Shown: positions 35,317-43,967 of the stretch, piece by piece
Position numbering within the stretch: position 1 is the first letter of the stretch
Layout: each line of letters starts with the position of its first letter
Notes under the pieces: generated by a model
Told to the model about the DNA's origin: nothing
What the model saw: only the letters and a program-made list of their open reading frames with translations
Database searches by the model: none
Assembly: GCF_002940205.1 (NCBI RefSeq)
Contig: NZ_MDSK01000011.1
Span: 1 to 64,000 of the forward strand
From: Xanthomonas arboricola pv. guizotiae
GTDB taxonomy: Bacteria; Pseudomonadota; Gammaproteobacteria; Xanthomonadales; Xanthomonadaceae
Direction of reading: 5' to 3'
Length of the DNA: 64,000 nt
Translations under genes and position numbers: made by a program

Positions 35317-37467
35317 TCAGCCGCGTGCGCCGCCCGGCAAGGGCAGGTCTTGCTGCAGCCGCGCCGGCCCGCCCATGGCTGGATCGCTGACGCTGTCAGC
35401 GCCGGTTTCGATACGTCCGGCCAGACGCTGGGCTGCGCCGTCGTGGTGTACCCACAGGTCGTACCAGCCGCCAGTTGCCGCCGCCTTCCAGCGACGCTGC
35501 TCGGTGGTGCCGGGTGCAACGCTCAGGCGTTCGTGCGGCTGCGCGGTGGAATACGCGGCCGGTTGCAACTCCACCTGCACGGCCGTACTGCCGGCATTGC
35601 GCAGCGATAACGACACGGCCGCGGGATCGTTCGCATCCTGGGTGATCTCGGCCACCAGCACCGGTGCGCTCAGATCGCCACGGTAGTGGCGATGGAATCC
35701 GTTGGGGCCGAGCAACCACAGATCGTAACGGCCATCGTCGGTGGTCCAGGTGGCGTCCATTGCTGCGCCGCTGCCTACGGTGTAACGGCGCGGAATCGCC
35801 GCAAGATCGAAGCGGTCGTAGACATGCAATACCACCGCAGCGCCGGCGTTGGACATGCGCAGCCTCACCTGGCCACGCTCGGGCAACGGGGCCAGTTCCA
35901 CGCCTGGGCGATACGGCAGCGCGCGCGAGCGGCGTGTACCGAACGGCTGCTGCGGCGGTTGCAACGCGGTGGGCAAGGGCGGCAGTGCGTGTTCGCGCAG
36001 GGCTGCCGCGCGCGCTGCGGTCGTGCTGACATCGGGCAGCGCCGCGGCGAACGGGCGCGCATCGGCCGTGCGGAAATCGAACGCATTGACCAGGTCGCCA
36101 CAGACTGCGCGCCGCCACGGCGTGATCTCCGGTGCGGGCACGCCGAAGCGGCGTTCCAGCAGCCGCAATACCGATGTGTGGTCGTACACCTGCGAATCCA
36201 CCCAGCCGCCGCGGCTCCACGGCGAGATCACGTACAGCGGCACACGTGGACCCAGGCCATAGGGGCGGCCGCGCAGCTCGGGCAGATCCACCTTCTGTTC
36301 GCCCGGTGCCGGGTGGCGGTGGTAATCGCCGTCGGTGGCGATGCTGGATGCGCCGGCAAAGCCGCCGGCCGCGCGTGGGTCCGGCGACGGCGGCGCCGGC
36401 GGCGGCATGTGATCGAAAAAGCCGTCGTTCTCGTCGAACATCAACAGCAGTGCGGTGCGGCTCCAGACCTGCGGGTCGGCGGTGAGCGCATCCAGCACGC
36501 GTGCGGTGTAGGCCGCGCCTTGCGCAGGACTGGAGGGATCAGGATGTTCGCTGCCGGCCGCATCGGCAATGATGAAACTCACCGATGGCAGTTGCCCGCC
36601 CAGCACATCGGCGCGCAGCTGCTCGACACCGCGCGTGCTGACGCCACGCGCGCGCAGTTGCGCATCGTGCCCGGGCGCAGCAGTGAAGGCCTGCCGGAAC
36701 GGCGCAAAGCCCGCCAGCGGGTTGTCGGTGAAGTTGTCGCGCATGTCCTGATAGATCTGCCAGGACACGCCGGCGTTCTGTAGCTGCTCGACGTAGGTCG
36801 TCCAGCGGTAAGGTTCGGGGAAACCGCCCAGCTCCGCAAAGTTGTCGTGCGAGTTGCCGATCACCGGGCCACCGGCACGTGCCTGCGGGTCGTTGCCGCC
36901 GCTCCACAGGAACACGCGATTGGAATTGGTGCCGGTCTGGATCGAGGCGTGGTACGCATCGCAGAGGGTGAAGGCGTCGGCGAGCGCGTACTGGAACGGA
37001 ATATCCGCACGCCGGTAATAGCCCAGCGCATGGTTGTGCTTGGCCGCAGCCCAATGCCCGAGCCGCCCGTGATCCCAGGCGCGCTGCGCATCCACCCAGC
37101 TATGCGGCGTGCCTTGCACGCGCATGAAGCCGAATTGCGCGGCCGTATCCAGCGCAAACGGCGTCAGCCATTGGCGGCCGTCTTCGCTGGGCTGCAGCCA
37201 CACCGTGCGCGCGGGTGCACCCGGCAGTGGCGGTGCGGGAATCGGAAAACGATCGCCGAACCCGCGCACGCCGGGCAGGCTGCCGAAGTAATGATCGAAG
37301 GCGCGGTTTTCCTGCATCAGGATCACCACGTGCTGCAGATCCTCCAGCGTGCCGGTGCGGCGGTCCGGCGCGATGGCGGCGGCCCGCGCGATGCTGGGAG
37401 GCAGCAGCGCCGCGGCGGCACCGGCAAGCCCGGTCTGCAGAACGCGGCGGCGGGGAAGGTCGATCAT
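35317..37467 (-). CDS. Phosphocholine-preferring phospholipase C, Tat-exported
   Basis: A 716-residue enzyme of the bacterial phospholipase C/acid-phosphatase family, like PlcN/PlcH of Pseudomonas. The twin-arginine leader PRRRVLQTGLAGAAAALLPP runs to about residue 29. Metal/active-site segments: LQHVVILMQENRAFDHYFGS with the metal-binding glutamate and asparagine, HSWVDAQRAWDHGRLGHW, GTNSNRVFLWSG, LLLMFDENDGFFDH. The last ~230 residues contain two phospholipase C-terminal beta domains (LRMSNAGAAVVLHVYDRFD; VSLSLRNAGSTAVQVELQP). It should cleave the polar head of phospholipids outside the cell. It follows a TonB-dependent receptor on the same strand, suggesting that released headgroup or phosphate compounds are taken up. 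Confidence 0.9.
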   Translation of the reverse strand: MIDLPRRRVLQTGLAGAAAALLPPSIARAAAIAPDRRTGTLEDLQHVVILMQENRAFDHYFGSLPGVRGFGDRFPIPAPPLPGAPARTVWLQPSEDGRQWLTPFALDTAAQFGFMRVQGTPHSWVDAQRAWDHGRLGHWAAAKHNHALGYYRRADIPFQYALADAFTLCDAYHASIQTGTNSNRVFLWSGGNDPQARAGGPVIGNSHDNFAELGGFPEPYRWTTYVEQLQNAGVSWQIYQDMRDNFTDNPLAGFAPFRQAFTAAPGHDAQLRARGVSTRGVEQLRADVLGGQLPSVSFIIADAAGSEHPDPSSPAQGAAYTARVLDALTADPQVWSRTALLLMFDENDGFFDHMPPPAPPSPDPRAAGGFAGASSIATDGDYHRHPAPGEQKVDLPELRGRPYGLGPRVPLYVISPWSRGGWVDSQVYDHTSVLRLLERRFGVPAPEITPWRRAVCGDLVNAFDFRTADARPFAAALPDVSTTAARAAALREHALPPLPTALQPPQQPFGTRRSRALPYRPGVELAPLPERGQVRLRMSNAGAAVVLHVYDRFDLAAIPRRYTVGSGAAMDATWTTDDGRYDLWLLGPNGFHRHYRGDLSAPVLVAEITQDANDPAAVSLSLRNAGSTAVQVELQPAAYSTAQPHERLSVAPGTTEQRRWKAAATGGWYDLWVHHDGAAQRLAGRIETGADSVSDPAMGGPARLQQDLPLPGGARG

Positions 37468-37591
37468 CGTGTCACCTGGTTGGCGCTCCCATCCTGTCTG
37501 CGTTGGAGCGGGTCGAGCGTACCCAATGCGTCAGCGCGTGTGTTCTGTCGTGTGCTTGCAACGTGCACCTGCGTGGCAGGCGATGCAGGGA

Positions 37592-37625
37592 GCGGATCGG
37601 GTGGCGTGTCTTCAGCCCGATCCGC
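37592..37625 (-). terminator. Hairpin between the receptor and phospholipase genes
   Basis: Perfect ten-base arms GCGGATCGGG/CCCGATCCGC around a 14-base loop lie about 50 bases past the receptor stop on the minus strand. There is no T tract, so it may only weaken read-through into the phospholipase gene. Confidence 0.5.
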
Positions 37626-37675
37626 CCGCGCACGTCGCAATGGCCATCCCGCAGCTCGGCAATGCGCCGCCGACG

Positions 37676-40087
37676 TCAGAGATCCAGCGTCAAGGTCAGC
37701 CCGACCGTGCGCGGCGCGGCGATAAAGGCGCTGTCGCTGCCGTCCACGCCTTCCAGGTAGCGTTTGTCGGTGAGGTTGCTGACGTTGAGCGCCAGCTGCA
37801 GGCCTTTGAGCTGCGACGACAGCTGCGACAGTTCCACCCCCAGGTTGGCATCGAAGGTGGTCACGCCATCGAGTGCGGCGCGGTTGGAGGCATCCAGGTA
37901 GCGCTTGCCCAGATAGCGCCCGGACACACCGAAGCGCCACGCCTGGCCGCGCCAGTCCGCCGACATCACCAGGGTGTTGCGCGGTTGGCCGATCACCTGC
38001 GCGCCGGGGGTGATCTCCAGCGCGGTGTCGCGTGCGACATCGCCGCTGCCCAGGTAATCGGCCTTGTTGTAGGTATAGGCACCGTTGATGCGCCAGCCGT
38101 TGTCCCAGCCATAGCCCAGTGCCGCTTCCACGCCGCGCGCATGCACGCCGCCGAAGTTCTCGTAAACGCCGTCGGTTTCGCCCAGATAGTCGATGCCGGT
38201 GACGAAGTTGGCCGGCACATAGACGATGCGGTTGTCGAAGCGGATGTCGTACAGGGTCACGCTGCCGGTCAGCGGCCAGCGGCTGAGGCGCAGGCCGAGT
38301 TCGACGTTGTCGGCGGTCTCCGGTTGCACGCGGCTCAGTGCGACCGGGTCGGTTTCGCCGAGCACGCCGGAGGGAATCGCAGCGAAGTTCTGCGAGTAAC
38401 CGGCAAAGGCTTCCAGGCCCTGCAGCGGGGTGGTCCAGGTCAGGCCGGCCGACAGCAGCGGGTCCGAATGCGAATCCGATTGCACATGCTGCGCATCGTC
38501 GATGCGGCGGTCGCGGGTCTGGTCGACGAAGAACTGCTTGACACCCACGCGCCAGGCAAAGGCGCCGTAGCGCATCACGTCCTCGACGTAATACATCTGT
38601 TCGTCGGTCTGATAGTTGTCCTTGAACTGCACCCAGTACGGCTGATGATCGAAGCCGATGTTGGTGCCGACGTTGAGCAGGCGATGCCAGTCGCGGGTGA
38701 CACTGCGGTCGTAGCGCTCCAGCCAGGCGCCGGCGCGCACGGTGTTGTCGATGGCGCCGAGATCGGCGCGCCATTCCACATCGGCCATCGCGCCGGCGCG
38801 GTGGTTGTCGTAGTGGCTGTGCCGATACGACTGCACCGGCACCGAGCCGGCTGGATAGCAGGCCGGGTTGGACTCGGCCGGCACCGCATCGCTGCCGGCG
38901 CACCCGGCCAGCATGGTCGCAGCCGCGCCACCAGGGGTGAGGTAATACAGCTTGCCCAGGTCGCTGCCGCCATACACGGTGTTGCCGCCACGTGCCTCGG
39001 ATTCGGGTGCGCCAGCGCCATCGTTGGTGACATCCACCAGATACGGCGGAATCCAGTCGCCGCGGCCCTGCATGCGATGCGCATAGCCGGTCAGCGTGGT
39101 CTTGAAACCATTGCCGCCATCGAAGGCGCCACGCAGGTAGCCAAAGGTGTTCTTGCGCAGCGCGCGCGAGCCGGAGCGGTAGTTCTGGTCCAGGTACGCA
39201 ATGCCGGTGAGCGCGCCGGTCAACAGATCGTGCTCGGGGTCGCGCGCGAACTGCTCGGGCGTCACGCTGGTGTATTCGGATTCGTCGGCATCGTCGTAGG
39301 ACGCATAGCCGCTGAGCGTCCACTTGTCCAACACGCTGACGAACTTGCCGGCCAGATGATCGCGACGGGTGTGGCCGCTGCCGTCGATCCAGTCGTCGTT
39401 GCGTGCCGACGAGCCGCTGACCCAGGCGCGTGTGTTGCCGCCGAGCAGGCCGGTGTCGTAGCGCGCGTAATACTTGCGCGCCTGGTTGTCGCCGATGCCG
39501 CCGATCACGCGCACGCGCTGCGTTTCCAGCGGGTCGCCGGTGAGATAGTTCAAGGTGCCGCCCAGCGCTTCGTTGGAGCGCGAGGCGATGTCGGCGGTGC
39601 CCTGGCTGACTTCCACGGTTTCCAGATCCGGCATGTCGATGAAACGGTTGGCCTTGGAGCCGCCGCCATACGCCGAGCCGCCGTTGGGCACGCCATCGAT
39701 GGTGGTGCCGATCTGCTGGGTATCGCGATTGCTGACAAAGCCGCGCATGCTGATCTGGGTGCCCCAATCCGACGAGCCGAAGGCATCGGCCTCGGTGACC
39801 ACCACGCCGGGCAGTTCGTTGAGCGCATCGTTGACGCTGCCGAGCACGAACTGGCGGTCCAGCATTTCCTTGCTGACGTTGGTCTTGGAATACGTCATCG
39901 CCTGGCCGACCACCTGCACCTGGTCCAGCGTGGACACCTGTTCGCCAGCGCTGCCCGGTTCGGCCGCAGCCGGGCCAGACGCTGCGCCATCCGGGACTTG
40001 TTGTGCGTAAGCGGGCAGGGTGAGCGGAACCAGCAACAAGGCGAGCGTGGCCGGACGGCGCACGCGCGAGGAGGACGTCGAATCCAT
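37676..40087 (-). CDS. TonB-dependent receptor linked to phospholipase C
   Basis: An 803-residue receptor from the ATG at 40087, whose MDSTSSSRVRR leader is followed by a hydrophobic stretch and cleavage after AYA. The TonB box is near STLDQVQVVGQA; the plug reads VNDALNELPGVVVTEADAFG, IGTTIDGVPNGGSAYGGG and VEVSQGTADIASRSNEALGG. The barrel ends AAPRTVGLTLTLDL. The ADIASRSNEALGG plug end and the NGGSAYGGGSKAN loop differ from the three tandem receptors, so it belongs to another subgroup. Placed upstream of a secreted phospholipase C on the same strand, it may import a product of that enzyme; the ligand is not proven. Confidence 0.88.
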   Translation of the reverse strand: MDSTSSSRVRRPATLALLLVPLTLPAYAQQVPDGAASGPAAAEPGSAGEQVSTLDQVQVVGQAMTYSKTNVSKEMLDRQFVLGSVNDALNELPGVVVTEADAFGSSDWGTQISMRGFVSNRDTQQIGTTIDGVPNGGSAYGGGSKANRFIDMPDLETVEVSQGTADIASRSNEALGGTLNYLTGDPLETQRVRVIGGIGDNQARKYYARYDTGLLGGNTRAWVSGSSARNDDWIDGSGHTRRDHLAGKFVSVLDKWTLSGYASYDDADESEYTSVTPEQFARDPEHDLLTGALTGIAYLDQNYRSGSRALRKNTFGYLRGAFDGGNGFKTTLTGYAHRMQGRGDWIPPYLVDVTNDGAGAPESEARGGNTVYGGSDLGKLYYLTPGGAAATMLAGCAGSDAVPAESNPACYPAGSVPVQSYRHSHYDNHRAGAMADVEWRADLGAIDNTVRAGAWLERYDRSVTRDWHRLLNVGTNIGFDHQPYWVQFKDNYQTDEQMYYVEDVMRYGAFAWRVGVKQFFVDQTRDRRIDDAQHVQSDSHSDPLLSAGLTWTTPLQGLEAFAGYSQNFAAIPSGVLGETDPVALSRVQPETADNVELGLRLSRWPLTGSVTLYDIRFDNRIVYVPANFVTGIDYLGETDGVYENFGGVHARGVEAALGYGWDNGWRINGAYTYNKADYLGSGDVARDTALEITPGAQVIGQPRNTLVMSADWRGQAWRFGVSGRYLGKRYLDASNRAALDGVTTFDANLGVELSQLSSQLKGLQLALNVSNLTDKRYLEGVDGSDSAFIAAPRTVGLTLTLDL

Positions 40088-40419
40088 TGCAATCCAACAG
40101 ACGGGGAGGGTCTGCAAAGACTGCCGCGCCTGCATTGCGTGATGATGACCGCGCTAAAGGTGTGGCCGGGATCACTGGACGGATTTAGAAAGTCCTAACG
40201 TCGGGACGATGGCGATTCAGCGCTGTTTCGATGTTTCTGGGCCGCGCTATTGCAAGACACCCGGAGTTTCGTGTCGCAGCGTTGTCTCCACTTCAAGACA
40301 AGCGATTTCGAGTCGTCGCGTTGTTGTAGATGCACTCAAGTGCTTATGCCAGAAGCCTGCTGAGTCGAGTGCGCGGTGCCCTCACCACTTGCGGGACACG
40401 CCGTGAATCCGTCCATGGA

Positions 40420-40453
40420 GGCCCCTTGGCGGCATCCATGCCGCCAAGGGGCC
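40420..40453. repeat. Perfect 16-base-arm palindrome, dispersed Xanthomonas-type repeat
   Basis: Arms GGCCCCTTGGCGGCAT (40420-40435) and ATGCCGCCAAGGGGCC (40438-40453) flank a CC loop. It is preceded by GACACGCCGTGAATCCGTCC, a phrase that, from memory, recurs before such palindromes in many Xanthomonas spacers. It looks like a non-autonomous dispersed element rather than a terminator of a specific gene. Confidence 0.65.
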
Positions 40454-40651
40454 CGCAACCGGTGAGGACACCGTGCCAGGAAGTTGGTTGGTAGTCGCGT
40501 GAAAAGTCGGTCGTCGCACGTGTGTCGGGCTTCGAGCGGCACACCAGTATCGAGCAGCGCGCATCACGCACTGCTCTTAACCATGCACACCGACCATCTC
40601 GACTGGTCCTTGCCCGCCCACCGTCGCGTAAGCGCCTACATCGACGTACTT

Positions 40652-40900
40652 GCGGCGTGTCCCGCGATGGTGGGCGGGCAAGGGCCTTGCAGCCAAGCGG
40701 CAGATCGACCGCTCCATAGCTGATCCATCCAAAAAGTCCTCCACCATCTGCTCTGCCTTGCGGCGCCCCCGCGATGGTGGGCGAGCAAGGGCCTTGCAGC
40801 CAAGCAGCAGATCGACCGCTCCATAGCTGATCCATTCAAAAAGTCGTCAACCAGCTGCTTCGCCTCGCGGCGCCCCTCGCAATGGTGGGCGGGTAAAGGG
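40652..40900. repeat. 107-108-bp tandem direct repeats, about 2.3 copies
   Basis: The phrase GCGGCG...CGATGGTGGGCG recurs at 40652, 40760 and 40867. The first two units continue almost identically through GCAAGGGCCTTGCAGCCAAG, GCAGATCGACCGCTCCATAG and CTGATCCAT to CAAAAAGTC; the third decays after GGTGGGCGGGTAAAGG. GGGCCTTGCAGCC-like segments could fold locally. No open frame runs through the units. Confidence 0.8.
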
Positions 40901-40968
40901 GCCTCTGCAGCAACGCCGCAGATCGCCTGATCAGCAGCGCAGCGACTGACGACAGCGAAACAGGTGTA

Positions 40969-42213
40969 TCAGCCGCTCTTGGCGTGCGGCGCTGTTTCGG
41001 TCTGTTGGGTTTCCGGCATCAACTCCAGCGCCGACGGCGTGGTGCGCAACATCGGGCGGAACGAGATCGGGTGGGTGCGGCGGCGCGTGAAGCGCAGCAG
41101 GCGTGCCAGCGTAAATCCGGCCAGTGCCAGCAGCATCACCGCGAAATACACCGGAAGCGCCGCAGGGCCGAATTTTTGCATCGCGCCACCGGCCAGGGCC
41201 GGGCCGATCGCCGCGCCCACGCCATGCACCAGCAGCAGGCTGCTGCAGCCGGAGAGCAGATCTTCGCGCGGCAGGTAATCGAGCATGTGTGCCACCGCAA
41301 ACGGATACAGCGAGAACGCCAGCCCGCCGTACACGAAGAACAGCACGAACAACAGTTGGGTCTGTGCCTGCACCATCGGCAGCGCGGCAGCGATCGCGAT
41401 GCCGGCCGCCAGCAGGCTGATCGTGACCAGGCCGATGCGCCGGTCATGGCCATCGCTGATGCGCCCGATCGGCCACTGCAACACTGCGCCGCCGATGATG
41501 GCGGTGAGCATGAACATCGCCACGCCATCGGCATCCAGCCCGATGCGGTTGGCGTACACCGGCAACAAGCCCCAGAACGCCCCCATCGCCAGGCCCGACA
41601 GTCCCGCGCCGATGGTCGCCACCGGCGCCAACGCGTACAGCGTTTTCAGGCGCAGGCGCGAGACGTGCGGGACTTCGGGCGGAATCAGGCGCGTGGTCAT
41701 CACCGGCATCACTGCCGCGCAGATCAGGATCGCCGTCAGCGTAAACATCGCCGGTGCGCCCGCATCGCCTGCGGTGAGCAGGATCTGGCCCAGCGCCAGT
41801 GCCGACAGATTGATCGCCATGTACACCGAGAACACCCGACTGCGCCGACGCGCGTCCGGCTCGGCGTTGAGCCAGCTTTCGATCACCGTGTACAGGCCGA
41901 CCAGTGCCGCGCCGGTGACCAGGCGCAGCAGGCCCCAGCCCCAGGCGTTCAACCAGATCGGATGCAGCAACACGGCAATCGCCGCCAGTGCCGCGTAAAA
42001 GGCGAATGCGCGGATATGCCCGATGCGCCGAATCAGCGGCGGTGCGAAAAAGGTGCCGAGAAAGAAGCCGGCGAAATACCCGGACATGATCAGGCCCAGC
42101 GCACGCGCATCGAAACCGGCCTGGCCACCGCGCACGGCAAGCAAGGTGCCGAGCAGCCCGCTGCCGGTCAGCAGCAGGGCAACGCCCAGCAATAAGGCAG
42201 TCAGCCGCAACAT
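40969..42213 (-). CDS. MFS transporter, YcaD-like
   Basis: A 414-residue inner-membrane protein with about 12 hydrophobic helices. It starts MLRLTALLLGVALLLTGSGL, has the GYFAGFFLGTFFAPPLIRRI and GLYTVIESWLN segments typical of the YcaD branch of the major facilitator superfamily, and an LQWPIGRISDGHDRR cytosolic loop in the second half. The last ~40 residues are hydrophilic. Members are poorly characterised; no substrate can be assigned. It stands alone on the minus strand next to the repeat spacer. Confidence 0.8.
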   Translation of the reverse strand: MLRLTALLLGVALLLTGSGLLGTLLAVRGGQAGFDARALGLIMSGYFAGFFLGTFFAPPLIRRIGHIRAFAFYAALAAIAVLLHPIWLNAWGWGLLRLVTGAALVGLYTVIESWLNAEPDARRRSRVFSVYMAINLSALALGQILLTAGDAGAPAMFTLTAILICAAVMPVMTTRLIPPEVPHVSRLRLKTLYALAPVATIGAGLSGLAMGAFWGLLPVYANRIGLDADGVAMFMLTAIIGGAVLQWPIGRISDGHDRRIGLVTISLLAAGIAIAAALPMVQAQTQLLFVLFFVYGGLAFSLYPFAVAHMLDYLPREDLLSGCSSLLLVHGVGAAIGPALAGGAMQKFGPAALPVYFAVMLLALAGFTLARLLRFTRRRTHPISFRPMLRTTPSALELMPETQQTETAPHAKSG

Positions 42214-42668
42214 GGATGCGGTCCTCGTGGGGGGAGAGGCGCGTCGATCACGTTGGCGAGTGTAGCAGCCGGGTGGTGCAGCTTGATCGAAGCGACCTGG
42301 CTCTGTAGCTCTCGATACCCGCTGATGTGGTGTCAGGTTGATGCAAGGCGTGAGTCTCTGGCGTGCGGGATGACTGCCTCATCTACCCGCGCAGTTCGGG
42401 CAGTCACGCAGACCTGATGACCACTCGATGCGCAGATTGCGTTCTTCCGCATGCGCGTGAACACTCTTAACCGTCTTGCTATCTGCCGATGCGGGCTGCG
42501 GTGGTCAGCGAGCGCACCTGGCGCGCAAGCGCGACCCAACCACCATCGATCGATGTCTCTTGTACGCAACACGCTCGCGCGTGTTCAACGTCGCAGACGG
42601 ACCACTGCACCTGCCCGCCCGCATCCGTCTAGAATCTGCGCCCCGCATCGTCTTCAGCTGATCCTGCC
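42214..42668. other. Divergent spacer before the FmdB-like gene
   Basis: About 455 bases without a convincing gene. A TAGAAT hexamer at 42630-42635, some 35 bases before the fmdB-like start, is a plausible -10 element for the plus-strand genes, but no good -35 matches it. Nothing else is recognised. Confidence 0.4.
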
Positions 42669-42962
42669 ATGCCCATCTACGGTTTCCAGTGCACCACCTG
42701 CGGTCACGCCTTCGACCGCCTGCAGAAGATGGCCGACCCCGATCCGCAGACCTGTCCGGCCTGCGCGGCGGCCACGATCAAGCGTCAGGTCACCGCGCCG
42801 TCGTTCCGTCTGTCCGGCAGCGGCTGGTACGAGACAGACTTCAAGTCGGCGGGCGAGAAGAAGAAAAATCTCACCGAGAGCAGCGGCGCCGGTGGCGATG
42901 CCAAGCCGGCGGCCGCCGCCGAGAGCAGGCCTGCTGCCAAGCCCGCGTCCGACCCCGCCTGA
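42669..42962 (+). CDS. FmdB-family zinc-ribbon protein
   Basis: A 97-residue protein whose first 45 residues are the FmdB zinc ribbon: MPIYGFQCTTCGHAFDRLQK and then CPACAA supply four cysteines (CTTC, CPAC). The C-terminal half is a disordered alanine/proline/lysine tail. Members are called putative regulators after FmdB of Methylophilus, but a molecular role is not established. In many proteobacteria the gene sits upstream of aspS; the same order is kept here, with a convergent DUF3011 gene interposed. Confidence 0.85.
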   Translation: MPIYGFQCTTCGHAFDRLQKMADPDPQTCPACAAATIKRQVTAPSFRLSGSGWYETDFKSAGEKKKNLTESSGAGGDAKPAAAAESRPAAKPASDPA

Positions 42963-43045
42963 GCCGGACCAGCGCGCCGCAGCCGCTGCCAGGGCGGAAG
43001 TCACAATCCTGGACCCAGCCGCGCGCGGCGCGCCCATCCGTGGCC

Positions 43046-43810
43046 TCAACGCGCCTCGAAGCGCGCCCGGCAACCAGCGTTGACCCACACCGTCGCGCGG
43101 CGGTCGTCGTAGCCCCAGCTGCGGCCTCCTTCGCAGCGCGTGTCGGACAGCTGGCGGGTCAGCACCGGGCGGCCATAGCGTCCGTCCCAGCCGCAGGTGC
43201 GCAGGCGGCGGTCGTCGCTGGCGCAGGTGATGGCGTAATCGTTGCGCGGGCGGTCGTCGCGGCCACCGTAGCCGCCGTCACCCCGGTCCCAGCCGCCGCG
43301 CGCCTGCGCAAACTCGCCCCGGCAGCCGTCGTCCACCCAGATCCGGCCCCCGTCCTGGCGCCAGTTGCGGCCTTCCACGCAGGGCGTGTTGGACAGCTGG
43401 CGCACCAGCATCGCGCGGCGCCAGCCGGTGTCGCAGATCTTCTGGCGCTGGTCGTTGCTCTCGCAGCGCACCGTGCCGGCCACCCCGCCGCCGGGGCCAC
43501 CGTTGCCGCCCCAGCCGCCGCCGTTGCGGCCATCGACAAAGCGCGCGCGGCAGCCGTTATCGACCCAGACCCGGCCACGCTCGCTGCCCCAGTTGCGGCC
43601 TTCGATGCAGCGCGTGCCGGAGATGTTCTCGACCAGCACCGCGCGGCCGCGGAACGGCGTATCGCACTCCCGGCGACGGTTGTCCTTGCTGGAGCAGGTG
43701 ATGCTGGGGCCGTTCCAGCCGCGGTCCTGCGCGGCGGCCGACGCGCTGGTCAGCAGGCCGGTCAGGGTGATCAGGCCGAAGCCGGAGAGCAGCAGGGCGG
43801 TGCGCAGCAT
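43046..43810 (-). CDS. Secreted protein with three DUF3011 repeats
   Basis: A 254-residue exported protein. A Sec signal peptide ([20 protein letters not shown], cut after ASA) is followed by three DUF3011-type repeats near residues 36-92, 110-168 and 191-252. Each has the pattern C...R...C, a QLS/NIS segment, a central cysteine in a C.EGRNW or C.GGRSW motif, and VWV(D/N).GCRA(R/E)F. Glycine-rich linkers separate them. Six or more cysteines suggest disulfides in the periplasm. Function is unknown; the family is common in Xanthomonadales. It is convergent with the fmdB-like gene and divergent from aspS. Confidence 0.85.
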   Translation of the reverse strand: MLRTALLLSGFGLITLTGLLTSASAAAQDRGWNGPSITCSSKDNRRRECDTPFRGRAVLVENISGTRCIEGRNWGSERGRVWVDNGCRARFVDGRNGGGWGGNGGPGGGVAGTVRCESNDQRQKICDTGWRRAMLVRQLSNTPCVEGRNWRQDGGRIWVDDGCRGEFAQARGGWDRGDGGYGGRDDRPRNDYAITCASDDRRLRTCGWDGRYGRPVLTRQLSDTRCEGGRSWGYDDRRATVWVNAGCRARFEAR

Positions 43811-43967
43811 CGTGGCGTCCTTGGTGCGGAAGGGTCTGGCGCCTATTCAGCCGGGCCCTGACTTAAGCGGCCATGAGCGCCCGCGCATTTGCTCCTGCCG
43901 CCCGCCGGCCCCAGAATATCCGGCTCTCCGGCGCTGTCCTGTGTCGGGTTTTTCAGCGGAGCTTTCG

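Larger units (their letters stand above)
40088..40968. other. Repeat-rich spacer without genes
   Basis: About 880 bases with no credible coding frame. The right half holds a perfect palindrome and 107-108-bp direct repeats (listed separately). The left part should contain the receptor promoter on the minus strand; no Pho box or Fur box was recognised. Confidence 0.6.

Noticed and set aside
40088-40330. A Pho box before the receptor linked to phospholipase C
   Set aside because: No pair of CTGTCAT-like heptamers at the right spacing was found.
40652-40900. CRISPR or integron attC sites
   Set aside because: The 107-bp units adjoin each other without spacers, show no attC-like R sites, and there is no integrase.
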